A stretch of 6,843 nucleotides of DNA, from positions 1 to 6,843 of the forward strand of contig JAFWWX010000385.1 of the NCBI GenBank assembly GCA_017517985.1, given 5' to 3'. The position numbers and the translations under genes are program-made. Each line of letters begins with the position of its first letter. Within the stretch, counting starts at the first letter, position 1. Shown in pieces: positions 1 to 6,424 of this stretch. Source of the stretch: Clostridia bacterium (lineage in GTDB: Bacteria; Bacillota_A; Clostridia; Oscillospirales; CAG-382). Below the pieces are notes generated by a model, which worked only from the letters and a program-made list of their open reading frames with translations, did no database searches and was not told the origin of the DNA.

Positions 1-2439
1 ATACTCTCTGCATTACTTGCAATAATGCTTTTATCAACCTCAATTACATTTACAGTTAATGCGTCGACAAATGAACCCACAACAAAAGAGCTAGAGGCCA
101 TTGTTAAAATTGTAAAGCCAAAGCTTGATGTTCCGGAACAGTGCAGTAAATTCAGTTGGGATTATAATGCAAAAAATGCATACAACGATGCAAGCTGGCA
201 TCTTACCTGGGAAACAAAGGACGATGCTGAAAAACGCGAACGAGTACAGGTTAACTGTGACACCAAGGGTAATATTATAAACTATACTTACCGTGATTAT
301 AATAAACAGTACGGACAGATTCCTGATTTTTATAAGGATGACCTTGAAAAAGTATCCAACGATTTTCTTTTTAAAATTGCTCCTGAAATTTATAATAATG
401 TAAAATTATATGATTCATACGGTTCAGGTGTTTATTCAGGGCAGTTTACATATAATTATGTAAGATATATTGATGGATATATGTTCCCTGAGAACTATGT
501 TACTGTTGAGGTGGACTACAATACAGGTAAGGTTATATCTATGTATTCCGATTATGACTATGAGCTAGAAATTCAGAAGAGTGATAATATCATTTCTTCA
601 GAAAAAGCTGAAGAAATACTCGGAACACGTCAGAAAATGGTTCTTACATACCTTACAAAAACAATAACAGATGAAGTAACGAAAGAAAAAACAATTAAAG
701 CCTTTCTTGTTTATAAACCGGAAACGAGTTATCTTGCAGTTAATGCAATTACAGGCGAAATTTATGATACAAAATCAGAATGGTCTGTAAATGATAAGCT
801 TCAGGCAGGCGGTGCAATTTTTAATGGCAGTATTATGACTGATTCAGCTGAAAGCGAGGAGGCAAGAAAGGAATATCAGCTTACAGACGAAGAACTTGCA
901 GGATTAAGTGAGCTTGAAGGACTTATATCTAAGCAAGATGCTATAGAAGCTGTAACTGATAACAAATATCTTTATCTTAATCCCGCACTTACTGCAGTAA
1001 GTGCATATCTTCAGAAGAATAACAACAGTGCAAAAACAAGTACATATCAGAATGACAACGGTTCATATGTCTGGTATATAAGCTTTTCAAATCCTGTAAT
1101 TGATAATAAGTATTACAGCTATGCATATGCGGATGCAGCGGTCAATGCACAAACAGGTGAACTTATTTCTTTTAACTCCAATCTTAACGACTACTACTAT
1201 TATTCCAACAATAAACTTGATATACCGGATGTGAAATTTAGTGAGGAAGAATCACTTAAAATTGCTGAAGAATTTTTGGATACATATTTTCCAGAAAAAA
1301 TTAAGAATACCGTTAAATCCTCTTATAACAACGAAAATGTAATATACCGCTCAGAGGAAAATGGAGAGTTTATCGAAAACCGCTATGGTGCTCATAGATT
1401 TGGTTATACAAGAGTTAATGAAGGTGTAAAATTTACAAACAACAATTTGAGTATTGGTGTTGATGGTGTAACCGGAAAGATTTACAGCTATAATTGTAAC
1501 TGGTGGACAAATGTAGAGTTCGAATCTCCTGAAGGTGCAATATCTCCTACGGAAGCATTATCATATCTGTTGTCTGAAAATAAGGGTTACGGAGTTGTTT
1601 ACGAAAGAAATATAACCTATTTATATACTCCTGTTACTGAAAATTCAAAGATAGATGTCTGTCTTGCCTTTGTTGCATCCTTGATGAAAACACTTGAAAC
1701 GGGCGGGGATATTGACAAGATTATCGACAAGTATGCTAAAAACATTAACAGAGAAAAACTGATTGATATTATAAAAGCAAACAATGAAGATGAAATACTT
1801 GATTTTGTTTTTGCACATTTCGGAATAACAAGCGAAGAAGCAGATAAAACCGCAAATGAATATGTTGACACAAGCCTGTTTTACGATAAGGAGACATCTG
1901 CAAGACTCGTATACAAATTGTACGATGCTGATTCCGAGTATGTATCTCCGTTTACAGGCAAATTACTCACAGGCAGAGGCGAGGAATATATAGAAGAGTC
2001 AGATACATTTACATATTCTGATCTTGAGGGTCACTGGATTGAAAAGGATGCTATGCTTCTTGCAGACATTGGAATAGGTTTTGATAGCGGCGTATTTAAC
2101 CCCGATTCTCCGATTACAGAGATGGAATATGCACAGCTTTCACAAAGCATGAGCTTCTATATCCCCGGTAACGAGAATGAAGTGACACTTACACGAATTG
2201 ATGCAATAAAATCCGTTATAAATTCTCTCGGATATGAAAAAATAGCAAATATCAAGGGTATTTACAAGACAAATTTCCTTGACAGCGAAGAAATAAAAGA
2301 AGAAGATACTGGATACATCGCCATTGCATCTGGACTTGGTATTATAAAGGGCGACGGTGCAAATATAAATGCATATTCGTATCTCACCAGAGCACAGGCA
2401 GTAAGTCTTCTGCTTAATGCAATAAGAGCAACAAGATAA
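1..2439 (+). CDS. Secreted YcdB/PepSY-like repeat protein with C-terminal SLH motifs (5' partial)
   Basis: The reading frame is open from base 1, and the codons before the first in-window ATG (25) encode ILSALLAI, so this is the middle of a signal peptide and the true start lies left of the window. Cleavage is likely after V-N-A (Ala at 61-63). Numbering from the ATG at 25, residues about 20-500 are Tyr/Asn/Asp-rich and contain repeated V(D/N)xxTG(K/E)(I/V/L) strands at 163, 239, 373 and 479, as in the YcdB/YcdC family of PepSY-related extracytoplasmic domains. Residues about 540-620 look helical. The C-terminus has two SLH-like motifs: 663-709 (SDLEGHW ... FNPDSPIT) and about 750-800 (GYIAIASGLGII ... 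TRAQ). SLH modules anchor proteins to pyruvylated wall polymer. The protein is therefore probably exported and wall-attached; its substrate or partner is unknown. No catalytic motif is seen. A terminator follows 7 nt after the stop. Confidence 0.85.
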   Translation: MLSALLAIMLLSTSITFTVNASTNEPTTKELEAIVKIVKPKLDVPEQCSKFSWDYNAKNAYNDASWHLTWETKDDAEKRERVQVNCDTKGNIINYTYRDYNKQYGQIPDFYKDDLEKVSNDFLFKIAPEIYNNVKLYDSYGSGVYSGQFTYNYVRYIDGYMFPENYVTVEVDYNTGKVISMYSDYDYELEIQKSDNIISSEKAEEILGTRQKMVLTYLTKTITDEVTKEKTIKAFLVYKPETSYLAVNAITGEIYDTKSEWSVNDKLQAGGAIFNGSIMTDSAESEEARKEYQLTDEELAGLSELEGLISKQDAIEAVTDNKYLYLNPALTAVSAYLQKNNNSAKTSTYQNDNGSYVWYISFSNPVIDNKYYSYAYADAAVNAQTGELISFNSNLNDYYYYSNNKLDIPDVKFSEEESLKIAEEFLDTYFPEKIKNTVKSSYNNENVIYRSEENGEFIENRYGAHRFGYTRVNEGVKFTNNNLSIGVDGVTGKIYSYNCNWWTNVEFESPEGAISPTEALSYLLSENKGYGVVYERNITYLYTPVTENSKIDVCLAFVASLMKTLETGGDIDKIIDKYAKNINREKLIDIIKANNEDEILDFVFAHFGITSEEADKTANEYVDTSLFYDKETSARLVYKLYDADSEYVSPFTGKLLTGRGEEYIEESDTFTYSDLEGHWIEKDAMLLADIGIGFDSGVFNPDSPITEMEYAQLSQSMSFYIPGNENEVTLTRIDAIKSVINSLGYEKIANIKGIYKTNFLDSEEIKEEDTGYIAIASGLGIIKGDGANINAYSYLTRAQAVSLLLNAIRATR

Positions 2440-2446
2440 TATATTG

Positions 2447-2488
2447 CGAAAAGAACTCGTTTAAAACCCGGGTTCTTTTCGTTTCTTT
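2447..2488 (+). terminator. Rho-independent terminator after the SLH-protein gene
   Basis: A 13-bp stem is formed by CGAAAAGAACTCG (2447-2459) and CGGGTTCTTTTCG (2469-2481), with one T-G wobble and a 9-nt loop. It is followed by TTTCTTT (2482-2488). It lies 7 nt after the stop codon of the SLH gene and separates it from the rimM operon. Confidence 0.88.
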
Positions 2489-2552
2489 AAACAACATATA
2501 TAAAGGTGGAATTACAAAGATTTAATCTGAAAATATAATTTACAATTAACAG

Positions 2553-2581
2553 TTGTTCGTTTGTATTTTCTGTGGTAAAAT
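2553..2581 (+). promoter_or_regulatory. Predicted sigma-A promoter with extended -10, upstream of rimM
   Basis: TTGTTC (2553-2558), a 17-nt spacer and TAAAAT (2576-2581), with TGG immediately before the -10 (2573-2575) giving an extended -10. The -35 is weak (3 of 6), which suits an extended -10 promoter. Transcription would start near 2588, about 25 nt before the rimM ATG. This also argues against translation starting at the in-frame TTG at 2553. It is the only good promoter seen for the four-gene unit. Confidence 0.5.
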
Positions 2582-2602
2582 AATTCAAATAATATGTTTT
2601 AT

Positions 2603-2607
2603 GAGGT
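2603..2607 (+). promoter_or_regulatory. Ribosome binding site deciding the rimM start
   Basis: GAGGT lies 5 nt before the ATG at 2613. No comparable site precedes the in-frame upstream candidate starts, and the family-conserved sequence begins right after 2613. Confidence 0.7.
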
Positions 2608-2612
2608 CTGTA

Positions 2613-3134
2613 ATGGAAAAATATCTTGAGGTAGGAAGAATAATTAACAAAAGAGGAATAAGGGGAGAGTTGAAAATTGAACCTTATACAAATAGCGAAA
2701 ATGATTTTTTTGATTATTCAAAGGTATATCTTTCTTCTGACGGAAAAGACGAAAGAAAAATCGAAACCTGTAAGCCTTATAAAGGATTTGTATATTTAAA
2801 AATATCCGGTGTAACAACACCGGAAGAAGCAGATTTGCTTAGAGGCAAATATTTATATGTTGACAGAGACGATATTGAACTGTCCGATGATGAAATTTTT
2901 ATCGCAGATATAATTGGACTTGAAGTTATTGATGCAAATACCGGCAGGGTATATGGAAAAGTAAAAGATGTTGTAAATTACGGCAGATATGATACCTATA
3001 TTATTTCGTCAAAAGAAAATGAATATATGCTTCCTGCTGTAGATGACTTTATTGATAGAATTGATATTGATAAAGGTGTCTTTGTAACTCCAATAGAGGG
3101 ACTTTTTGAAGACGCAGAGGAGATAGGTGAATAA
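2613..3134 (+). CDS. rimM: Ribosome maturation factor RimM (173 aa)
   Basis: RimM binds ribosomal protein S19 and helps mature the head of the 30S subunit in the cytoplasm. The N-terminal RimM beta-barrel starts with YLEVGRIINKRGIRGELKI (4-22), the family's GxI...GxxGE signature, and runs to about residue 87 through the typical TTPEEADLLRGKYLYV stretch. A PRC-barrel domain follows at about 94-165, with IGLEVID, GKVKDVV, YMLPAV and TPIEGLF. The length is normal (about 165-180 aa). The ATG at 2613 is chosen because the conserved sequence starts there, GAGGT lies 5 nt upstream, and the frame upstream encodes an unlike Cys/Phe/Ile-rich stretch overlapping a predicted promoter. The stop overlaps the trmD start by one base (TAATG), so the two are probably translationally coupled. 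The position usually occupied by His in the family's HGxxGE motif is Arg14. The expected upstream rpsP and KH-protein genes are absent. Confidence 0.95.
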   Translation: MEKYLEVGRIINKRGIRGELKIEPYTNSENDFFDYSKVYLSSDGKDERKIETCKPYKGFVYLKISGVTTPEEADLLRGKYLYVDRDDIELSDDEIFIADIIGLEVIDANTGRVYGKVKDVVNYGRYDTYIISSKENEYMLPAVDDFIDRIDIDKGVFVTPIEGLFEDAEEIGE

Positions 3135-3853
3135 TGAGATTTGATATTTTGTCCGTGTTTCCTGATATGTTGAAAGGTGTACTGTTTGAAAGCGTTATAG
3201 GTAATGCTGTAGAGAATAATATACTTGATATAAGATTACACAATATTCGTGATTATTCAACCAATAAACACCGTAAAACAGATGATTATCCCTTCGGTGG
3301 TGGCAGGGGAATGGTTATGACACCACAGCCCGTTATTGACTGTTACAGAAATGTGCTTGATGGTGAAGAACACATTCATACCGTCTATATGTCTCCGCAG
3401 GGAAAGATTTTGACACAGGACAAAGCAAGAGAGCTTTCGAAATTGCCTCGCCTTATTATTTTATGCGGACACTATGAAGGCTTTGATGAGAGAATTATCA
3501 CATCAATTGTTGATGAGGAAATTTCCATAGGGGATTATGTTCTGACGGGCGGTGAAATGCCTGCAGCGATTCTGGTTGACTGTATTTCGAGGATGTTGCC
3601 GGGAGTTCTTCCGGAAGAAGAATGTTTTGAGAACGAAAGTATAGCATCCGGCATACTTGAGTATCCTCAGTATACCAGACCAAGAATTTTTGAGGGGATG
3701 GAAGTTCCTGAAATTCTTTTTAGTGGACACCACGCAAATATTGAAAAGTGGCGTAGAGAAAAAGCACTGGAAAAGACTTTGAGAGTTAGACCTGATCTGA
3801 TAGAAAAAGCTGAATTATCCAATAGTGATATTGAATTTCTTAAAAAGCTTTAA
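3134..3853 (+). CDS. trmD: tRNA (guanine37-N1)-methyltransferase TrmD (239 aa)
   Basis: TrmD transfers a methyl group from S-adenosylmethionine to N1 of G37, next to the anticodon of tRNAs reading CUN, CCN and CGG codons, and so prevents +1 frameshifting. It is a SPOUT enzyme with a trefoil knot and works as a cytoplasmic dimer. Visible hallmarks are MRFDILSVFPDML (1-13), DDYPFGGGRGMVM (50-62), SPQGKIL (87-93), LCGHYEGFDERI (110-121), the knot segment SIGDYVLTGGEMPA (131-144), SRMLPGVL (152-159), and YPQYTRPRIFEGMEVP with SGHHANIEKWR (177-207). The length is standard. By eye, Glu168 aligns with the catalytic Asp169 of E. coli TrmD, and Arg153 with Arg154. The start overlaps the rimM stop; AGGAG (3118-3122) and AGGTGA (3125-3130) precede it. 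Normally rplS follows, but here a membrane-protein gene does. Confidence 0.97.
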   Translation: MRFDILSVFPDMLKGVLFESVIGNAVENNILDIRLHNIRDYSTNKHRKTDDYPFGGGRGMVMTPQPVIDCYRNVLDGEEHIHTVYMSPQGKILTQDKARELSKLPRLIILCGHYEGFDERIITSIVDEEISIGDYVLTGGEMPAAILVDCISRMLPGVLPEEECFENESIASGILEYPQYTRPRIFEGMEVPEILFSGHHANIEKWRREKALEKTLRVRPDLIEKAELSNSDIEFLKKL

Positions 3854-3868
3854 TATAATTTTAGAATG

Positions 3869-3875
3869 AAGGGAG
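3869..3875 (+). promoter_or_regulatory. Ribosome binding site favouring the GTG start at 3884
   Basis: AAGGGAG ends 8 nt before GTG 3884, ideal spacing. It is only 2 nt before ATG 3878 and lies inside the coding sequence if ATG 3866 were used. The site therefore selects GTG 3884 among three nearby in-frame starts. Confidence 0.55.
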
Positions 3876-3883
3876 TGATGTGT

Positions 3884-5755
3884 GTGGGTACATACAGAGC
3901 TGAACCGAACAGTAAAAACAGAAATAGCAGAAACAGTGGTTTTTTAAATAAGATTTCATCACTTTTCTTTAATTATGAAAATCTTGAAACAAAATTGTAC
4001 GAATCAGCTGTTTTTACTTTTATTTCGAAATTATATCATAAAATTAACTTTATAAAATTTCTCAAAAAAAGTATATCGAAGAAGGCCGAATCAAGTAAGA
4101 TATTGGGGGAAATCAATAAATTTGTAAAACTTTTGCCTGTGCTGTCTTTGAGAAGTTACAGTATAATTACTTTTTTTATAGGAATTATTCTTGTAATATT
4201 TAATGCTTTTAAGCTTGTTGCAAATATTGATCCGATAAATCCAGATGCATGGTTTCCGATAGGCACAGGTGCACTTCTTGTTCTTATTTCGGGAATTATG
4301 TCTGTATCACAAAAGCCGGTTGGTGTTTTAATAAATGAAAGTTTATTTCTGTCAGGAATTTTATTTAACATTCTTTCTTTTGATAAAAAAGAATTTGATA
4401 CTAATTTATTATATACGCCAAATTCATTTGTTTTGATCTTTTTTGGTATATCTCTTGGCATTTTGTCTGCCGCATTTAATGTACTGAATATATTATTCTA
4501 TGTTTTTGTATTTATACTAGCGGTTTCCGTTATTAAAAAGCCTGAAGCAGGTATTATACTGACCTGTCTGCTTCTGCCGTTTATTAATGGAACAGAATTA
4601 TATCTTATTATAGGTTTGAGTTGTATTTCAGTGTTACTAAAAGTTCTCAGAAACAAGAGAGTTCTAAAGTTTGGATTGTTTGATCTTGGTGCCTTATTCT
4701 TTGCTTTAACAATATTACTGTGCGGAGCATTTGGTTTGCAGTTGAAAGAAAATTTTATTAATTCATTTTCTATTTTAATATTGTTTGCTTTTGGCTGGAT
4801 GTTGTCAAATACAATGAAAACAACAGAATTATCAGGAAAGTGTATCAAAGCTCTGACTGTATCTGTTACTACTACATCATTATTGGGGTTTCTGACTATT
4901 ATAATAAATTCCCAAAACATAAACAAAATAAACTTTTTCTTCAATTATATAAGTGAGTTCTCAGAAAATATAGCATTTGTACACTATGAATATTTTGCAT
5001 TGTTTTCTGTTCTGATTATACCTTTTATTTTGGCATTTTACAAAAGCTCGAAACTGTTAAGTATTCTTGCACTTGTAATTAACTTTGTTTATATAATTGT
5101 TTCAGGAAATATTGCACTGTGGATTTCTGCAATACTTGTTTTTATTATTTATTTTGGAATAAAGCGTCCTGTGTTATTTTTATATTTCGTAACACTTGTT
5201 GCAACAATAGTAGCTTTAAAGTTTGTATTCCCTGATTTGTACTCTCTGATTCATGATTTTTTACACAGCTTTTCTAATCACAAAAATATAGATCAGGAGA
5301 TTTTTGTTGCAAACAATTATGGAATAAAGTCGGCATTACAATTCTATTTCTCTGGAGCTGGTAATGGGCAAGGAGTTGTACAACATATATTTAACAGTAA
5401 TTTTGGATACGGAAATGATGTATACGCGAACTCAAGCTCGTATTTTATCAGTTTACTTGTAAAGTGTGGTATAACAGGAATAATTTCTTTACTATGCTGT
5501 TTAAGTTTATTTGCTTCAAATTGTTTAGGACTTGCTCTCTCTGATAGATATTTGAACAAAGAATGTATAAGATTTGTTGTATCGTGCCTTTCCGGAATTT
5601 GTGCGTTTGCTCTGTCTGCATTACTTTTTCCATTCTTTTTAACTGATAATATGATATTGTTTATTATAATAATTCTATATATCCCTGTAGCCATTGGTAA
5701 AGGTCTGAAGATAGAATACGTTCCATCATATATCGAAGTTGGATATGAAGAATAA
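3884..5755 (+). CDS. O-antigen ligase/polymerase-like polytopic membrane protein (623 aa)
   Basis: This is an integral membrane protein of the WaaL/Wzy O-antigen ligase family. Members join or polymerise lipid-linked glycans on the outer face of the membrane; in a Gram-positive cell the target would be a wall or capsular glycan (inferred). A basic, probably cytosolic N-terminus (about 1-90) precedes some 14-16 hydrophobic segments between about 91 and 606. Family traits are the helix after HYEYFALF (367-374), the SGNIALW segment (407-413) where ligases usually have a Gly/Ser/Arg-rich motif, a long outer loop (about 447-519) ending in SGAGNGQG (490-497), then YFISLLVKCGITGII (520-534), matching the usual HNxxL...GxxG region. 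The His of HNxxL is not present (Ala515-Asn516). GTG 3884 is preferred over ATG 3866 or 3878 on ribosome-site spacing; 3866 would give 629 aa. It lies 30 nt after trmD and 41 nt before the DUF4330-like gene, so it is probably in one operon. The exact substrate is unknown. Confidence 0.72.
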   Translation: MGTYRAEPNSKNRNSRNSGFLNKISSLFFNYENLETKLYESAVFTFISKLYHKINFIKFLKKSISKKAESSKILGEINKFVKLLPVLSLRSYSIITFFIGIILVIFNAFKLVANIDPINPDAWFPIGTGALLVLISGIMSVSQKPVGVLINESLFLSGILFNILSFDKKEFDTNLLYTPNSFVLIFFGISLGILSAAFNVLNILFYVFVFILAVSVIKKPEAGIILTCLLLPFINGTELYLIIGLSCISVLLKVLRNKRVLKFGLFDLGALFFALTILLCGAFGLQLKENFINSFSILILFAFGWMLSNTMKTTELSGKCIKALTVSVTTTSLLGFLTIIINSQNINKINFFFNYISEFSENIAFVHYEYFALFSVLIIPFILAFYKSSKLLSILALVINFVYIIVSGNIALWISAILVFIIYFGIKRPVLFLYFVTLVATIVALKFVFPDLYSLIHDFLHSFSNHKNIDQEIFVANNYGIKSALQFYFSGAGNGQGVVQHIFNSNFGYGNDVYANSSSYFISLLVKCGITGIISLLCCLSLFASNCLGLALSDRYLNKECIRFVVSCLSGICAFALSALLFPFFLTDNMILFIIIILYIPVAIGKGLKIEYVPSYIEVGYEE

Positions 5756-5787
5756 TTTTGGATTGTAATTTTTATAAAATTCTAAAT

Positions 5788-5792
5788 GAGGT
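5788..5792 (+). promoter_or_regulatory. Ribosome binding site deciding the start of the DUF4330-like gene
   Basis: GAGGT is placed 4 nt before ATG 5797. The frame remains open back to a TTG at 5758, but that codon directly follows the previous stop and has no ribosome site, so ATG 5797 is taken. Confidence 0.6.
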
Positions 5793-5796
5793 TTAT

Positions 5797-6267
5797 ATGA
5801 GTACTGCAAAGAAGAAATTTAATATAGTTGATTTTTTAATTATATTTGTTATACTTGCAATAACTGCGACAACAATTATAAGAATTTATGTTGTGAAAAG
5901 ATTTGAAAATGAATTTTCTCCTGCAGAAGCCAGTATTACACTTTCACTTGATAGTGTTGATGAAAATACAGCGTCAAAAATAAAGGTAGGCGACAAAATC
6001 TATATTTTTGATAAATTTGGAAATACTCCTTTTGGGGTGGTTTCGGATGTTAGTTCTTCTAAATCCATTGTTAATGCTACAAAGAATAAGAATGAGTCAT
6101 ATTTTAAATTAAATGTGGATTTGAATGTCAGTGTACAGGGAAGCACTAACAGTAACGGAGAATTTTTGTTGGGGAAAGATGTTATAAAGCAGGGAATGTG
6201 GTTCAATGCAAATAACGGTGTTATAGAGTTTGATTGTGAAGTGATTTCTGTTAAAATATTCAATTGA
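5797..6267 (+). CDS. Single-pass membrane protein, DUF4330-like (156 aa)
   Basis: No biochemical function is known to me. A short basic N-terminus (STAKKKFN) precedes one transmembrane helix at about 9-32, and the following positive residues (VVKRFE) lead into a beta-rich soluble domain (about 40-156). The KFNIVDFLII start, the VDENTASKIKVGDKIY segment (53-70) and the later FGNTPFGVVSDV stretch (74-85) resemble DUF4330 proteins of Firmicutes and cyanobacteria. That assignment is from memory of the family pattern. The domain probably faces outward, although the charges on both sides of the helix leave topology uncertain. The gene follows the ligase-like gene by 41 nt with no promoter or terminator between, so the two are probably co-transcribed and may act together at the membrane. 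No clear terminator follows the stop. Confidence 0.65.
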   Translation: MSTAKKKFNIVDFLIIFVILAITATTIIRIYVVKRFENEFSPAEASITLSLDSVDENTASKIKVGDKIYIFDKFGNTPFGVVSDVSSSKSIVNATKNKNESYFKLNVDLNVSVQGSTNSNGEFLLGKDVIKQGMWFNANNGVIEFDCEVISVKIFN

Positions 6268-6297
6268 GTATTTAATGTGTTGTGTTTTTGCTCAAAA

Positions 6298-6316
6298 TTT
6301 GAAATAATACTTCAAA
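6298..6316. repeat. 19-bp imperfect palindrome (possible operator)
   Basis: TTTGAAATAATACTTCAAA reads nearly the same on both strands: 6-bp outer arms TTTGAA/TTCAAA, with a single mismatched pair either side of the central base. It lies 30 nt after the DUF4330-like gene and 37 nt before the HPr -35. There is no adjacent T-tract, so it is not a convincing terminator. It could be a regulator site or chance in AT-rich DNA. Confidence 0.25.
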
Positions 6317-6353
6317 ATTAATTGTGCATATAATAGTTTTTTTAAAAATGTAC

Positions 6354-6388
6354 TTGATTTTGTAACTAAATACAGTTATAATTATAAT
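6354..6388 (+). promoter_or_regulatory. HPr promoter with two overlapping -35/-10 pairs
   Basis: TTGATT (6354-6359), 17 nt, TATAAT (6377-6382) is a good sigma-A match. Shifted 6 nt downstream is a second pair: TTGTAA (6360-6365), 17 nt, TATAAT (6383-6388). A third TATAAT occurs at 6393-6398 without a matching -35. Starts near 6389 or 6395 would leave a leader of about 30-36 nt before the HPr ATG. Confidence 0.68.
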
Positions 6389-6409
6389 AACTTATAATAT
6401 CTCGTGAAT

Positions 6410-6416
6410 AAAGGAG
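6410..6416 (+). promoter_or_regulatory. Ribosome binding site of the HPr gene
   Basis: AAAGGAG ends 8 nt before ATG 6425. It excludes the in-frame GTG at 6404, which lies upstream of the site. Confidence 0.8.
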
Positions 6417-6424
6417 CTAAAAAA

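Noticed and set aside
2502..2509. Orphan Shine-Dalgarno-like AAAGGTGG between the SLH-gene terminator and rimM
   Set aside because: No ATG, GTG or TTG lies at usable distance downstream and a TAA follows soon, so no small gene can be supported.
2534..2539. TATAAT as an alternative rimM promoter -10
   Set aside because: The best -35 at 16-17 nt (around 2511-2517) is very poor; the pair at 2553-2581 is better.
2542..2556. Small hairpin ACAATT-AAC-AGTTGT overlapping the rimM -35
   Set aside because: Only 6 bp with a wobble and a 3-nt loop in AT-rich DNA; indistinguishable from chance.
2553..2612. Extended N-terminus of RimM from TTG 2553
   Set aside because: There is no ribosome site, the encoded sequence is unlike RimM, and the stretch contains the predicted promoter; ATG 2613 has GAGGT at proper spacing.
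4498..4944. 148-codon open frame on the minus strand inside the ligase-like gene
   Set aside because: Antisense to a clearly coding membrane protein, with no ribosome site or recognisable domain; a by-product of biased codon composition, as are the other minus-strand open frames in the window.
6264..6295. TTGAG...CTCAA pairing as a terminator after the DUF4330-like gene
   Set aside because: 5-bp weak stem, 22-nt loop and no T-tract after it; not a credible terminator.
6329..6334. Upstream TATAAT as another HPr promoter
   Set aside because: The nearest -35-like TTGAAA leaves a 24-nt spacer, too long for sigma-A.
6360..6375. CcpA cre site in the HPr promoter
   Set aside because: The TGTA...TACA dyad lacks the central CG core required by the cre consensus.
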